This document shows, piece after piece, positions 36,401-45,430 of a DNA stretch of 64,000 nt (positions are counted from its first letter, which is position 1; the number at the start of each line of letters is the position of its first letter). The notes beneath the pieces are model-generated. The model was not told where the DNA came from. It worked only from the letters and a program-made list of their open reading frames with translations, and made no database searches. A program made the translations under genes and the position numbers. This DNA comes from Agrobacterium rosae (lineage in GTDB: Bacteria > Pseudomonadota > Alphaproteobacteria > Rhizobiales > Rhizobiaceae): positions 552,572-616,571 of the forward strand of contig NZ_NXEJ01000002.1 in NCBI RefSeq assembly GCF_002915175.1, in the 5' to 3' direction.

Positions 36401-37501
36401 TCAATCCAGTGCGCGGAACGGCAGCAGATGGATGGCTGGGCTGGAAACGGCGAGCACCTTGAAAAGCTCACCCATCTTGCCCACGCCTTCGCCTGCAAGG
36501 CGGTTGACGGCTTCGGCAATGTCCAGCGTTTGGTCGGGTGTTGCCTTGGCGGCCAGTGCCTGCGCGCGCTCCCTCAAGCCAAGTCCGTGCAGAAAATCGC
36601 CCTGCGGCAGGCAGCCATTGATGTGGATGCCATTGGCTTCAGCCGTTTTTATGAGGCTTTCGAAATCCACGTGGCTGGTAAGGTCCGCTTCGCCGGGATG
36701 CGCCAATACCGGATCGAACTCATGCATGCGCAACGCCTGCAACGTATCGCCGAAGCCGGAAACGGTGTGGCCATAGTCGATGATCAAAGCCGTGCCGCCG
36801 TTGCTTTTGAGCCGATGGGCAATGGCAGCCATCACGGCTTCGCGGGCAGGGGAATATTCGAAGATCGTCCCGGGTGCCTGGCGCTCCGGCAGAGGTGGTA
36901 ACAAGTCTGGATCGATGCTGGCGAGCCCAGCGGTAAAGATCAATTCGTCGTCTGCATCGAGCGCGACGACCCTTTCGCGGAAACCCTGCGGCGTCTTGAC
37001 GAATTGCCGGATGGGAATGGCATCGAACAGTTCGTTTGCGGCGATCAGCAAAAAGCCGGGCGGAACATCGTCGAAACTTTCATGCCAGGCGATCTTGTCG
37101 CCGTGGCTGGCAAGGGTCTGTTGCTGTGTCTCGGTCAGGCGCGGACTGGTTTCCACCAGATGCACGCTCATGCTTTCATAAAGCGGCGGTGCGATGCGCT
37201 GAATGACCCGCAGCATATCCGCCATCATGGTGCCGCGCCCCGGGCCGATTTCCACGAGGCGGGCATTGGCCAGAGTGCCGTGTCTTTGCCACGCGTGGAC
37301 GATGAAGACACCGAGCATTTCGCCAAACAACTGGCTGACCTCAGGTGCCGTTACAAAATCGCCGGTGCGGCCGAAAGGCTGCCTGGTTCTATAATAGCCG
37401 TGTTCGGGGTCTGCCAGGCAGAGCGCAAAGAAGTCCGTCACGCTCATCGGGCCATTGAGGCGTATGAGGGACTTTATACGGCGTGCGAGCGGTGTCGGCA
37501 T
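36401..37501 (-). CDS. SAM-dependent methyltransferase, MidA/NDUFAF7 family
   Basis: A 366-residue class I methyltransferase of the family to which mitochondrial NDUFAF7 belongs; that protein methylates an arginine of a complex I subunit during assembly. The N-terminal block DPEHGYYRTRQPFGRTGDFVTAPEVSQLFGEM and the SAM-binding VEIGPGRGTMM are diagnostic. The start at 37501 follows lgt by 14 bases, so lgt, this gene, pgeF and the M24-fold gene probably form one operon. Confidence 0.93.
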   Translation of the reverse strand: MPTPLARRIKSLIRLNGPMSVTDFFALCLADPEHGYYRTRQPFGRTGDFVTAPEVSQLFGEMLGVFIVHAWQRHGTLANARLVEIGPGRGTMMADMLRVIQRIAPPLYESMSVHLVETSPRLTETQQQTLASHGDKIAWHESFDDVPPGFLLIAANELFDAIPIRQFVKTPQGFRERVVALDADDELIFTAGLASIDPDLLPPLPERQAPGTIFEYSPAREAVMAAIAHRLKSNGGTALIIDYGHTVSGFGDTLQALRMHEFDPVLAHPGEADLTSHVDFESLIKTAEANGIHINGCLPQGDFLHGLGLRERAQALAAKATPDQTLDIAEAVNRLAGEGVGKMGELFKVLAVSSPAIHLLPFRALD

Positions 37502-37515
37502 GGTGTTTTACCCGG

Positions 37516-38328
37516 TTACGATGACAAAGCAGCGCGACGCGCCCGTACAACTGCCCACACGCCGAGGAGGAACATAGGTGTCGATAGAACCATGCCCATG
37601 GTCAACCAGTTCCCGGCGAGATATCCGATCTGCGCATCCGGCTCGCGGAAAAACTCCACGAATATTCTGGAAAGCGCATAACCGCAGACAAAGACGCCGG
37701 TCACCGTGCCAGGGCTTTTCAGTGCCTTGAATCCATAGATAAGGATTGCGAGAACGATCGACAACACGATGCCTTCGAGACCTGCCTCATAAAGCTGGCT
37801 CGGGTGACGTGCGAAGGGACCGCCCGTCGGAAAAATCACGGCCCAGGGAACATCGGTCAATCGGCCCCACAATTCGCCGTTGATGAAGTTGGCGATGCGA
37901 CCGAAAAACAGGCCGAGCGGTGCGACGGCGGCGATGATGTCGAACATGCTCCAGACGGGAATGCCATTGCGGCGCGCAAACAATATCATCGCGACCGTCG
38001 TGCCGATCAGCCCGCCGTGGAAGGACATGCCGCCGTTCCAGATCTGCAAGGCTCGTATCGGGTTTTCGATGACGGCACCCATATCATAAAAGAGAATATA
38101 GCCGATGCGCCCACCCAGAACGATGCCCGCTGCTGCCCAGACGATGAAGTCATCCAGATGCACGGGTGTTATAGGTGATTTGTCGTGCGGCCACAAACGG
38201 TCCGCGAGGCTTAGCTGACGCGCATAATACCATCCCAGCATGATGCCGAAGACATAGGCAATGCCATACCAGTGGATCGGAAGAGGCCCTATGTGGATCG
38301 CCACCGGATCGATATTGGGAAACGGCAT
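37516..38328 (-). CDS. lgt: Prolipoprotein diacylglyceryl transferase
   Basis: Transfers diacylglycerol to the lipobox cysteine of prolipoproteins in the inner membrane. The family signature [14 protein letters not shown] is present, as are [19 protein letters not shown] and [12 protein letters not shown]. Seven hydrophobic segments are visible. The ATG at 38328 gives 270 residues; a TTG at 38358 is the other possible start, and neither has a clear ribosome binding site. It leads an apparent four-gene operon. Confidence 0.96.
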   Translation of the reverse strand: MPFPNIDPVAIHIGPLPIHWYGIAYVFGIMLGWYYARQLSLADRLWPHDKSPITPVHLDDFIVWAAAGIVLGGRIGYILFYDMGAVIENPIRALQIWNGGMSFHGGLIGTTVAMILFARRNGIPVWSMFDIIAAVAPLGLFFGRIANFINGELWGRLTDVPWAVIFPTGGPFARHPSQLYEAGLEGIVLSIVLAILIYGFKALKSPGTVTGVFVCGYALSRIFVEFFREPDAQIGYLAGNWLTMGMVLSTPMFLLGVWAVVRARRAALSS

Positions 38329-38437
38329 GATCGAAAACTGGGCGAGGGGTGCAAACAATTCGCGGATTCCATGGTTATTACGCTTGAAGGTCGGAACGTC
38401 AGTGCGGCCAATTCTTCATTGGATTTACAAAATATTC

Positions 38438-38456
38438 TTTTCCCGGAGCGGGAAAA
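38438..38456. promoter_or_regulatory. Dyad between lgt and ubiK
   Basis: TTTTCCCG-GAG-CGGGAAAA is a perfect 8-base inverted repeat with a 3-base centre in the divergent promoter region of lgt and ubiK. It may be an operator; no T run follows it as in a terminator. Confidence 0.3.
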
Positions 38457-38634
38457 TGGCGACTGAAAGGGGTGCGGTCAAGGCGATTCTTTGACGCTAT
38501 GATGACGGTCCCGCGCCAACGTGATCAGAAGCCGGTTCCTTATTTTGCTTGCAACGGCAATAGCGAGTGCCTACCTGAAAGACATGAACAGAAAGGCACG
38601 TTGCCTTCTCCACCACCGACGAGGACATCGCACC

Positions 38635-38898
38635 ATGAGTACGACAGGCACAAACCGTATTTTCGATGAATTCGCTAAGCTGATGACGGACGCAGCAGGT
38701 GCCGCTCAGGGCATGCGCAAGGAAGTCGAAACGGCGTTTCATGCGCAGGCCGAGCGTTGGCTCAATAGCCTTGATCTGGTCAAGCGCGAGGAATTCGAAG
38801 TGGTACGCGAGATGGCCATTCAGGCGCGCGATGAGAACGACGCCCTGCGCGCGCGCATCGACGCGCTGGAAGCAAAGCTCTCCACGACCGCTTCCTGA
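38635..38898 (+). CDS. ubiK: Ubiquinone biosynthesis accessory factor UbiK (BMFP domain)
   Basis: An 87-residue protein with the BMFP/YqiC pattern: an amphipathic N-terminal helix (NRIFDEFAKLMTDAAGAAQGMRKEVE), a middle part and a C-terminal coiled coil (EEFEVVREMAIQARDENDALRARIDALEAKL). In E. coli UbiK helps aerobic ubiquinone synthesis and binds lipids. The ATG at 38635 follows GAGGA; the longer frame upstream is not conserved in such proteins. A strong terminator follows. Confidence 0.9.
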   Translation: MSTTGTNRIFDEFAKLMTDAAGAAQGMRKEVETAFHAQAERWLNSLDLVKREEFEVVREMAIQARDENDALRARIDALEAKLSTTAS

Positions 38899-38926
38899 TA
38901 CGCTGTGAAAACGCTTTTGATTCTGA

Positions 38927-38957
38927 TGCCGAGCCCTCTCAAGGGTTCGGCATTTTT
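38927..38957 (+). terminator. Rho-independent terminator of ubiK
   Basis: TGCCGAGCCCT and AGGGTTCGGCA form an 11-base stem (one G-T pair) with a 4-base loop, followed by TTTTT. It starts 28 bases after the stop codon. Confidence 0.92.
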
Positions 38958-39353
38958 CGTTTTTGTATCATTTCGAAGCAGTTTGCGCCGGAGTGGGGAT
39001 TCGGGAGCCGCAAGCAAGCGATTTCATTCAGTTTTTTTTAACGTCTGTGGAAACACTCGAAAAACACAATTGGCAGAGTCAGTTATGACTCACAACTGAG
39101 GTTTCGTACGAGGAGATATACACAGTTCTGATTGCAAAAGCGGAGTTGTGGGGGTGGCGCGGGGACTCGCTCGTTATACACTGATTTTCAATGATGATTC
39201 GAAACGAACTCCGTAAGCTCCAGACATGTTTACTGCGTTATTCTGGCGGCGTCGGGCATCATCGATAAGTATTGTAACCCGGCATTTGCGTGTGCGTTTT
39301 TTGTACCTTTGCGTGCGAAACAAAACATTCATTTCCGGCTGAGAAGGTGCCGT
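38958..39353. other. Intergenic gap before the YbjN gene
   Basis: About 400 bases with no supported gene. A small dyad GAGTCA-GTTA-TGACTC lies at 39076-39091, followed by a repeated CACAACTGAG-like stretch. The region could hold the promoter of the YbjN operon. A small RNA cannot be excluded, but no clear terminator was seen. Confidence 0.4.
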
Positions 39354-39854
39354 ATGAGCCTAATGGAATTTGAAGTCGAGCGTCACTCCAACCCGGTCGA
39401 TATGATCGAGTTCGTTGCCGCGTCAAACGACTGGTCGTTCGAACGCTCCGGCGAAGATGAAATTGCCATGACGGTCGAAGGCCGTTGGGCGGATTATCAT
39501 GTTTCGTTTTCATGGATGGAACAGTTTGAAGCGCTGCATCTGGCCTGCGCTTTCGATATCAAAATTCCTGACCATCGCGTCAATGAGGTCATTCGCCTTT
39601 TGGCGCATGTCAACGGTCAGACACTGATGGGTCACTTCGATCTGTGGCGTCAGGAAGACGTGATCATTTTCCGGCAGTCTTTGTTGCTGGCAGGTGGTGC
39701 AGAGCCGACAAACCAGCAGGTGGAGGTGCTTCTTTCCAGCGCGCTTGAAGCCTGCGAGCAATATTTCCAGGCGTTCCAGTTCGTCGTCTGGTCCGGCATG
39801 GAAGCCAAGGCGGCCATGGAAGCCGCATTGTTCGAGACGGTCGGGGAAGCCTGA
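39354..39854 (+). CDS. YbjN domain protein
   Basis: A 166-residue protein of the YbjN family, with the fold of type III secretion chaperones. The typical segments are DMIEFVAASNDWSFERSGEDEIAMTVEGRWADYHVSF and the later FQFVVWSGMEAKAAMEAAL. In enterobacteria YbjN influences motility and stress; in rhizobia its role is unknown. GAGAAGG lies a few bases before the ATG. proC starts 3 bases after its stop, so the two are co-transcribed. Confidence 0.9.
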   Translation: MSLMEFEVERHSNPVDMIEFVAASNDWSFERSGEDEIAMTVEGRWADYHVSFSWMEQFEALHLACAFDIKIPDHRVNEVIRLLAHVNGQTLMGHFDLWRQEDVIIFRQSLLLAGGAEPTNQQVEVLLSSALEACEQYFQAFQFVVWSGMEAKAAMEAALFETVGEA

Positions 39855-39857
39855 GCC

Positions 39858-40676
39858 ATGGTGTCTCTCGCATCTGGCCCGCTCGTTCTCATTGGTGCCG
39901 GCAATATGGGTGGCGCTCTGCTTTCGGGCTGGTTGAAAAGGGGCGTTCCTGGGGCATCGATTATCGTTATCGATCCTCGTCCCTCCGATACGATGACGGG
40001 TTTGATTGCCGAGGCGGGTGCAACGCACTTGACCGAAGTACCGCAGGACACGACAGCCGGTATCTTGTTTCTGGCCATCAAACCGCAATTGATGGAGGCC
40101 GTTCTGCCGCCATTGAAGCCGTTGATCGGGCCGCAGACTGTGATCGTGTCCATTGCCGCGGGCAAGACGCTCGCCGGTATCGAGGCGTATCTGGGTAAGT
40201 CCGCTGCCATCCGAGCTATGCCAAACACACCTGCCATGGTGGGTCGTGGTGTGACGGGTGCCTATGCGAACGAGGCGACATCAGACGCCCAAAAGTCGCT
40301 GGTCGAAACCTTGCTGAAAGTCAGCGGTCCTGTCGAATGGGTGGAGACAGAGGCCAATATCGATGCGGTGACGGCGCTGTCCGGCAGTGGGCCTGCTTAC
40401 GTGTTTTATCTCGTGGAATGCATGGCGGAGGCGGGCCGTAAATGCGGCTTGCCGGCGGACCTCGCCATGCGTCTCGCGCGGGAAACCGTCGCGGGGGCTG
40501 GTGAGTTGCTTCATCAGTCCCCGGACGAGGCCTCTCGCCTGCGCAAGAACGTCACATCGCCCGGCGGTACGACGGCTGCGGCACTGTCCGTTTTGATGGC
40601 AGACGATGGCATCCAGCCGATTTTTGACAGGGCTATCGCGGCTGCAAAAAAACGTGCCGAAGAGCTGGCTGTTTAA
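39858..40676 (+). CDS. proC: Pyrroline-5-carboxylate reductase
   Basis: Last step of proline synthesis, reducing pyrroline-5-carboxylate with NAD(P)H. The Rossmann motif is [15 protein letters not shown], and the C-terminal signature ([14 protein letters not shown] and [15 protein letters not shown]) is intact. The length of 272 residues is normal. It is the middle gene of an apparent YbjN-proC-csaA operon. Confidence 0.97.
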   Translation: MVSLASGPLVLIGAGNMGGALLSGWLKRGVPGASIIVIDPRPSDTMTGLIAEAGATHLTEVPQDTTAGILFLAIKPQLMEAVLPPLKPLIGPQTVIVSIAAGKTLAGIEAYLGKSAAIRAMPNTPAMVGRGVTGAYANEATSDAQKSLVETLLKVSGPVEWVETEANIDAVTALSGSGPAYVFYLVECMAEAGRKCGLPADLAMRLARETVAGAGELLHQSPDEASRLRKNVTSPGGTTAAALSVLMADDGIQPIFDRAIAAAKKRAEELAV

Positions 40677-40687
40677 AGAGGGCGGCT

Positions 40688-41029
40688 ATGAGCGAGCAGA
40701 TCACCTATGCGGATTTCGAGAAGGTCGACATTCGTGTCGGCACGATCATAGAAGCCGAAGCGTTTCCAGAGGCGCGCAAGCCGGCCTTCAAGATCAAGAT
40801 CGATTTCGGCGCGGAGATCGGCGTCAAGAAATCCTCCGCACAAATCACGGTGCATTATACGCTGGAAACACTTGTGGGACGCCAGGTTCTGGCCGTCGTC
40901 AACTTTCCACCGCGCCAGATTGGCCCCTTTCGATCCGAAGTGCTGACACTCGGTTTCTCCGACAAGGATGGAGCCATCGTTCTCGCCAGTGTGGAACAGA
41001 CCGTTCCCAATGGCGAGAAGATGTGTTGA
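40688..41029 (+). CDS. csaA: tRNA-binding protein, CsaA type
   Basis: A 113-residue homodimeric OB-fold protein of the Trbp111/CsaA family. Typical segments are [27 protein letters not shown] near the start, [26 protein letters not shown] and a C-terminal VPNGEKMC, close to the usual VPNGxRL ending. CsaA has been reported to have a chaperone role in protein export in Bacillus. It follows proC by 11 bases. Confidence 0.93.
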   Translation: MSEQITYADFEKVDIRVGTIIEAEAFPEARKPAFKIKIDFGAEIGVKKSSAQITVHYTLETLVGRQVLAVVNFPPRQIGPFRSEVLTLGFSDKDGAIVLASVEQTVPNGEKMC

Positions 41030-41061
41030 ACGTTCAAGCTAAAGCGTCCGTGCTATCGTGA

Positions 41062-41640
41062 TTACGCGGCTACTTTTTTCTCAACGCTGGCAACCGAAAC
41101 GAAAGGCGTCGTTGCCGTCGATTCGATAGCTTTGAACTCGACCTCGTTTGCTTTGAGAATGATTTCAACGCCGTGATCGACGTCTTTATTCTCAAGGAAG
41201 AACTGTTTGAAGCCCGCCGTTGACGCCGAGTTGGACAGGCCGGTGAGGATAGCGGTGACGACGCCGATAGGGATCGCGACGAGACCACCGACTTCGGTTT
41301 TTATGGTGATGTCAGCTGCGAGTTTTACGATGTCCCAGCCGCACTCATTCAAAACCTCTTCCACGCCATCAATGAAGCCGCGGTAATTGTTTGGGGCGGA
41401 TTGAAAGATGCGACCGTCTTCGGTCATGGCGACGATCTTCCACCAGTCACGGCCCGTCGTCAGGAAGCCGGTGTTGTATTCCACAATCAATTTTTCGTCC
41501 GGTGACGTGCCGTTGGGGACGTTCAGCCATTCCTTTTGTTGATTGTATTCATCGCTGTATTTGTGGACAATACCGACGCTCGCCAGCTTTACGCCGGTTT
41601 CGTTTTTGATGCGGACTGTTGTAAACTTCTTGGTTGCCAT
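41062..41640 (-). CDS. 'Up-regulated in Daf-2' domain protein
   Basis: A 192-residue protein resembling proteins named after a nematode family (up-regulated in daf-2), found also in fungi and scattered bacteria. The recognisable core is RIKNETGVKLASVGIVHKYSDEYNQQKEWLNV, then LIVEYNTGFLTTGRDWWKIVAMTED and NYRGFIDGVEEV. Biochemical function is unknown. It has no signal peptide. It is AT-richer than its neighbours, stands alone and has a strong ribosome binding site (AAAGGAGA), which suggests high expression. Acquisition by transfer is possible (inference). Confidence 0.75.
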   Translation of the reverse strand: MATKKFTTVRIKNETGVKLASVGIVHKYSDEYNQQKEWLNVPNGTSPDEKLIVEYNTGFLTTGRDWWKIVAMTEDGRIFQSAPNNYRGFIDGVEEVLNECGWDIVKLAADITIKTEVGGLVAIPIGVVTAILTGLSNSASTAGFKQFFLENKDVDHGVEIILKANEVEFKAIESTATTPFVSVASVEKKVAA

Positions 41641-41751
41641 CTCTTTCTCCTTTGCAACTTACGGTAATAAACTGCGCAAGGTTCTAATATTCCGTTAATA
41701 CAAAATCGGGATTGGCCGTAAACATCTATTTTAATTTTAAGCTATTGATTG

Positions 41752-43131
41752 TTATGCTGGAATTTTGACGATGACACGCAGCCCGCCAAGCGGGCTGTCG
41801 TCCAGTGTCACATCACCGCCATGACTTCGGGCAATGTCGAGCACGATGGACAGACCCAGCCCGGTGCCTGACGCGTTGAGATTGCGTGCTTCGTCCAGCC
41901 GGTAAAATGGCTTGAACACGTCCTCGCGCGATTCCGGCGGAATACCCGGGCCGTCATCGTCGAAAACGAGGGTGATGGATTTGGGGGCTTTGCGGATTTC
42001 TATCGCCAGTGTGCTGGCGTAGCGATGTGCATTGGCGGCCAGATTGCCGATCAGCCGCGAAAAGGCGTTGGGGCGAACGGTAAGTTCCTCGACGCCGTTC
42101 AGTTGATAGCTGAAGCTCTTGCCACACATCTGGAAATCGCTTTTGAACCTTTCGAACAAAGGTGTCAGTTGCAGTTTCCCAATGCTCTCTTCGGCATCGT
42201 CCCGGGCGAAGGCCAAGTAAGCTTCCAGCATGGACTGCATGTCGTCGACGTCCTTGTCGAGACCCTCCAGGTCAGGATTGTCACTCGCCAGCGCAAGCTG
42301 GAGCTTGAAGCGGGTGAGGATGGTGCGCAGATCGTGGCTGACGCCGTTCAACATCGCGGTGCGCTGTTCCATCTGTCGCTCGATGCGCTCCCTCATCAGA
42401 ATGAAGGCGAGACCGGCGCGGCGCACCTCATCGGCCCCTCTGGGCGAGTAGTCGGTGATTTTCTGGCCGCGCCCGAAACTCTCCGCTGCTTTAGCCAGCG
42501 ATAGAATAGGCCTGATTTGACCGCGCAGAAAAAGAATGGATATTCCAAGCAGCACCAGCGAGGCACCACCCATCCAGACGAGGAAGATATGGGTGTTGGA
42601 CGCATAGGTCTGGCTGCGGCGTGTGAAGACCCGCAACGTCTTGTTTTCCAGCTGAATGCGGATTTCCACGAGTGCACCGTTGCCGAAGGTATCGATCCAG
42701 AAGGGCTTGCCGATCTGCTGTTGGATCTGGTCGGCTAGAATGGAATCGAGAATGGAAAACAATGGCTGCGGACGTGCTTCCGGCAGCTCCTGCTTCGGCT
42801 CGATATAGACGCTGAGATCAAGGCGGTCGCGGGCGATGCGGATCACGCGTTGATAGTCGTCCTCTTCAGGGTCCGTTTCCAGCAACTCGATGACGGCAGC
42901 GATATCGCGTGTCACGGCGGCAGACAGCCGTTCCGTCACCATCTGCCAGTGCCGTTCCATGAACACGGCGGCAACGACGATCTGCAGCAGAACCATCGGC
43001 AGGATGATGATGAGGAGTGACCGTGTGTAGAGCCCCGTTGGCAGCCAGTGGCGAAGCCAGCGCGCCGAAAAACGCCATGCACGCAAAGGTGCGCTGTCTT
43101 TCGCTGCGGTCAAAAAATCCCAGCTTGCCAT
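41752..43131 (-). CDS. Sensor histidine kinase, EnvZ-like
   Basis: A 459-residue inner membrane kinase. Two membrane helices (about residues 36-57 and 184-203) flank a periplasmic domain, followed by HAMP, a HisKA domain with the phosphorylated His266 in LNGVSHDLRTILTR, and an ATPase domain (NLAANAHRYA, DDDGPGIPPE, GTGLGLSI). The ATG at 43131 is chosen; a TTG lies 30 bases upstream. It is the third gene of an operon with a MarR regulator and an OmpR-family response regulator. Confidence 0.93.
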   Translation of the reverse strand: MASWDFLTAAKDSAPLRAWRFSARWLRHWLPTGLYTRSLLIIILPMVLLQIVVAAVFMERHWQMVTERLSAAVTRDIAAVIELLETDPEEDDYQRVIRIARDRLDLSVYIEPKQELPEARPQPLFSILDSILADQIQQQIGKPFWIDTFGNGALVEIRIQLENKTLRVFTRRSQTYASNTHIFLVWMGGASLVLLGISILFLRGQIRPILSLAKAAESFGRGQKITDYSPRGADEVRRAGLAFILMRERIERQMEQRTAMLNGVSHDLRTILTRFKLQLALASDNPDLEGLDKDVDDMQSMLEAYLAFARDDAEESIGKLQLTPLFERFKSDFQMCGKSFSYQLNGVEELTVRPNAFSRLIGNLAANAHRYASTLAIEIRKAPKSITLVFDDDGPGIPPESREDVFKPFYRLDEARNLNASGTGLGLSIVLDIARSHGGDVTLDDSPLGGLRVIVKIPA

Positions 43132-43170
43132 TGTCCTGCCTATTCGAATTCGCCTGCGCAATGCACGCTG

Positions 43171-43884
43171 TTAATCGACGCTCAGACGGTAACCGATGCC
43201 GCGCACGGTCTGTAAATAAACGGGGTTTGCCGGGTCATCCTCGATCTTGCGCCGCAGACGGTTTATCTGCACATCGATGGTGCGTTCGCCAACCTCCGCG
43301 TCCGCCTCCACCAGTTCGTGGCGGGGAATGGTTTCACCGGCGCGCAGTGCAAACAGCAGCATGATTTCCTGCTCACGATCCGTGAGCCGGATGACCTCGG
43401 CAGCTCGCCGCAATTCCTTGCGTGGAACCGAGAAATTATAGGGTCCGAAGATGATCTGCTCGATTTTTGGCGTGTCGGGAGATGTGTTACGTCTCAGGAT
43501 ATTGTTGATGCGTAGCACTAGCTCCCGCGGGTCGAACGGTTTGGCGAGATAATCGTCCGCGCCGGCCTCAAGCCCCGCAATGCGGGCATCCGCTTCGGAG
43601 CGCGCTGTTAGAAGAAGGACGGGAACGGATTTGTTTTCGTTCAGCGAGCGGGTGAGAGACAGGCCGTTTTCGCCAGGCATCATCACATCGAGAATGAGCA
43701 GGTCAAAGCGGATGCCCTCCATCTTGCGCCGCGCTTCGGCAGCATCTGCGGCAGAGGTGATGCGATATCCTTTGTCTCCCAGAAACCGCTGGAGCAGATC
43801 GCGAATACGCGCATCGTCATCAACGATCAGCAGGTGAGGGGCGTCGTCTTCGGCCAATGGCTGTTTCGTCGCGCTACTTGGCAT
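43171..43884 (-). CDS. OmpR-family response regulator
   Basis: A 237-residue regulator with a receiver domain (acidic pocket VDDDARIRD, phosphorylated Asp66 in LLILDVMMPG, Lys in LAKPFDPREL) and a winged-helix DNA-binding domain (ELVEADAEVGERTIDVQINRLRRKIE, YLQTVRGIGYRL). Rhizobial proteins of this type are sometimes called PetR because of a similar gene near the bc1 operon in Rhodobacter; here it is 27 kb from that operon. Its partner is the kinase that starts 39 bases downstream. Confidence 0.94.
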   Translation of the reverse strand: MPSSATKQPLAEDDAPHLLIVDDDARIRDLLQRFLGDKGYRITSAADAAEARRKMEGIRFDLLILDVMMPGENGLSLTRSLNENKSVPVLLLTARSEADARIAGLEAGADDYLAKPFDPRELVLRINNILRRNTSPDTPKIEQIIFGPYNFSVPRKELRRAAEVIRLTDREQEIMLLFALRAGETIPRHELVEADAEVGERTIDVQINRLRRKIEDDPANPVYLQTVRGIGYRLSVD

Positions 43885-43886
43885 CG

Positions 43887-44399
43887 TTACTCCTTCGCCT
43901 CTATCGAGGCCCTCTCGGTTGCAGGATCACGCATGCGCGCGAGAAACTCGCGCACATGTGCCCGCGCTTCCGGCTGCATGGCTTCAAGCGCACGGTCTAT
44001 ACGCCGGGATTGCGGGTCGCTTAGCGCCAGTGCCAGTTCGCGGCCCGTCAGGGTGGGATAGAGCCTGCGTTGGCGGCGGTCTTCCGGTCCTGCCATCTGG
44101 CGAATGTAGCCGTCATCGATCAGTTGCTTCAACACGCGCGCAAGACTTTGTTTGGTGATCTGCAAAGTATCCAGCAGGTCAGCCACCGTCATGCCCGGCT
44201 GGCGGCAGACGAAGTAGACGACGCGGTGGTGGGCTCTACCATAATCCAGTTTGGACAGAATGACATCCGGGTCCGAGACGAAGTCCCGATACGCAAAGAA
44301 GAATGCCTCAATCGTATCGAAGTCGATCTTGCCATCATCGACGTGCGGAAGAGCCGGAGTTTGCTTGACGGCGGCCTTTTTCATCGACTGGGCAGGCAC
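43887..44399 (-). CDS. MarR-family transcriptional regulator
   Basis: A 170-residue winged-helix regulator. The DNA-binding part is VADLLDTLQITKQSLARVLKQLIDDGYIRQMAGPEDRRQRRLYPTLTGREL, with the typical wing Asp-x-Arg-x-Arg. The ligand is unknown. The start is probably GTG at 44399, which has AAGGA just upstream; an ATG at 44384 is possible. It ends two bases before the response regulator gene, forming a MarR, response regulator, kinase operon, an unusual but recurring rhizobial arrangement. Confidence 0.92.
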   Translation of the reverse strand: MPAQSMKKAAVKQTPALPHVDDGKIDFDTIEAFFFAYRDFVSDPDVILSKLDYGRAHHRVVYFVCRQPGMTVADLLDTLQITKQSLARVLKQLIDDGYIRQMAGPEDRRQRRLYPTLTGRELALALSDPQSRRIDRALEAMQPEARAHVREFLARMRDPATERASIEAKE

Positions 44400-44569
44400 T
44401 GTCGTTCCTTATTTTGCTCGGCCACCACGTGGCACCTCGTATACAACGCTGCGACACTACCCGAAAATGTGGCAAACGGGAGCATGGAGGCGATCATTTT
44501 GTGTTGCGTTCGATAATATGACGTCGGCCCGACTTCAATATCATTATGTGTCAGCGCGGCTCCAAACGC

Positions 44570-44595
44570 AAAAAGAGCGCGGACATGCCGCGCTC
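44570..44595 (-). terminator. Rho-independent terminator of the SH3/DUF1236 gene
   Basis: On the minus strand GAGCGCGG and CCGCGCTC form an 8-base stem with a 5-base loop, followed by TTTTT. It lies 25 bases after the stop codon of the minus-strand gene. Confidence 0.9.
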
Positions 44596-44620
44596 CTTGC
44601 TTAAATCTGGTGCCGAATGA

Positions 44621-45220
44621 TTACTGGTATACGTAAACAACCCGACGTGTCTTTGGCTCCACAAGCACCGCGCGATCATTGACGCGAACATAGCGATACT
44701 CATAGTCAGGCACTTCCATCATCTGCGCGCCTGCGGGAACGGTAGAGCCGATCACGACGTCGCCATCAATGCTGACAGTTTCGCCTGGATGCTGGTCGAT
44801 ATACGTCATTACGTTTTCCGGCGGATCAACTTCACCCACTCGACCAAGATTCGGATCGCCGGGATTGGGTTCGGCCTGCGCGCTGGAGGTCTTTTCGTAT
44901 GTGACCACTGGCACGTTCACCTCGGAACGGCGCTCACGCAGAATAACGGGCGCGCCTTCATACATCACATTGAGATAATCGGCATTTGCCCAACCGCGAA
45001 GGCCGTTTACTTCAACGCGGCACCAAGCACTGCCGTCGATGCAGCCATCCAGAACAGCATCGCTACCGCGGGTGGCAAGACCCACTTCCGGGTAGTCCTC
45101 ACCGGGACCTGACCGCACGGAGAGATCAGAGGCCGTGGTCGCAACCATCGCTGCATTCGCGTATCCAGCGAGCAGCGCAAACGCACCACCGGCAATCATA
45201 AGTTTCAGCTTCTTGTCCAT
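44621..45220 (-). CDS. Exported SH3/DUF1236 protein
   Basis: A 199-residue exported protein. A signal peptide (cleavage after about residue 23, YANA) leads to a bacterial SH3 domain (ASDLSVRSGPGEDYPEVG..WCRVEVNGLRGWANADYLNV), then a disordered linker and a C-terminal DUF1236 domain ending YRYVRVNDRAVLVEPKTRRVVYVY. Such proteins are common in Rhizobiales; SH3 domains often bind peptidoglycan, so an envelope role is likely. The ribosome binding site is AAAGGAG. Transcribed alone, with a terminator. Confidence 0.88.
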   Translation of the reverse strand: MDKKLKLMIAGGAFALLAGYANAAMVATTASDLSVRSGPGEDYPEVGLATRGSDAVLDGCIDGSAWCRVEVNGLRGWANADYLNVMYEGAPVILRERRSEVNVPVVTYEKTSSAQAEPNPGDPNLGRVGEVDPPENVMTYIDQHPGETVSIDGDVVIGSTVPAGAQMMEVPDYEYRYVRVNDRAVLVEPKTRRVVYVYQ

Positions 45221-45430
45221 TGTCTCGCTCCTTTGAAGACTGCGGCAAGAACGCGCGAGTTACCCGTCTGTTCCCGTTTTCGTGATATCTAACATTTGGG
45301 CGGGCGAGCACATCGCGGCTGAACCTCCTGTTTCTTGGCTTTAGACGACACTCTATCTTCTCCCTTTGTTGTGCCGCCGAGTATGCCCATTTATAGAGGA
45401 TTCGTGTTTTACAAACGGAAGGAAGAGATC

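Noticed and set aside
38958..39353. tRNA or small RNA gene in the gap before the YbjN gene
   Set aside because: No cloverleaf, no clear promoter with terminator pair and no known sRNA motif were found.
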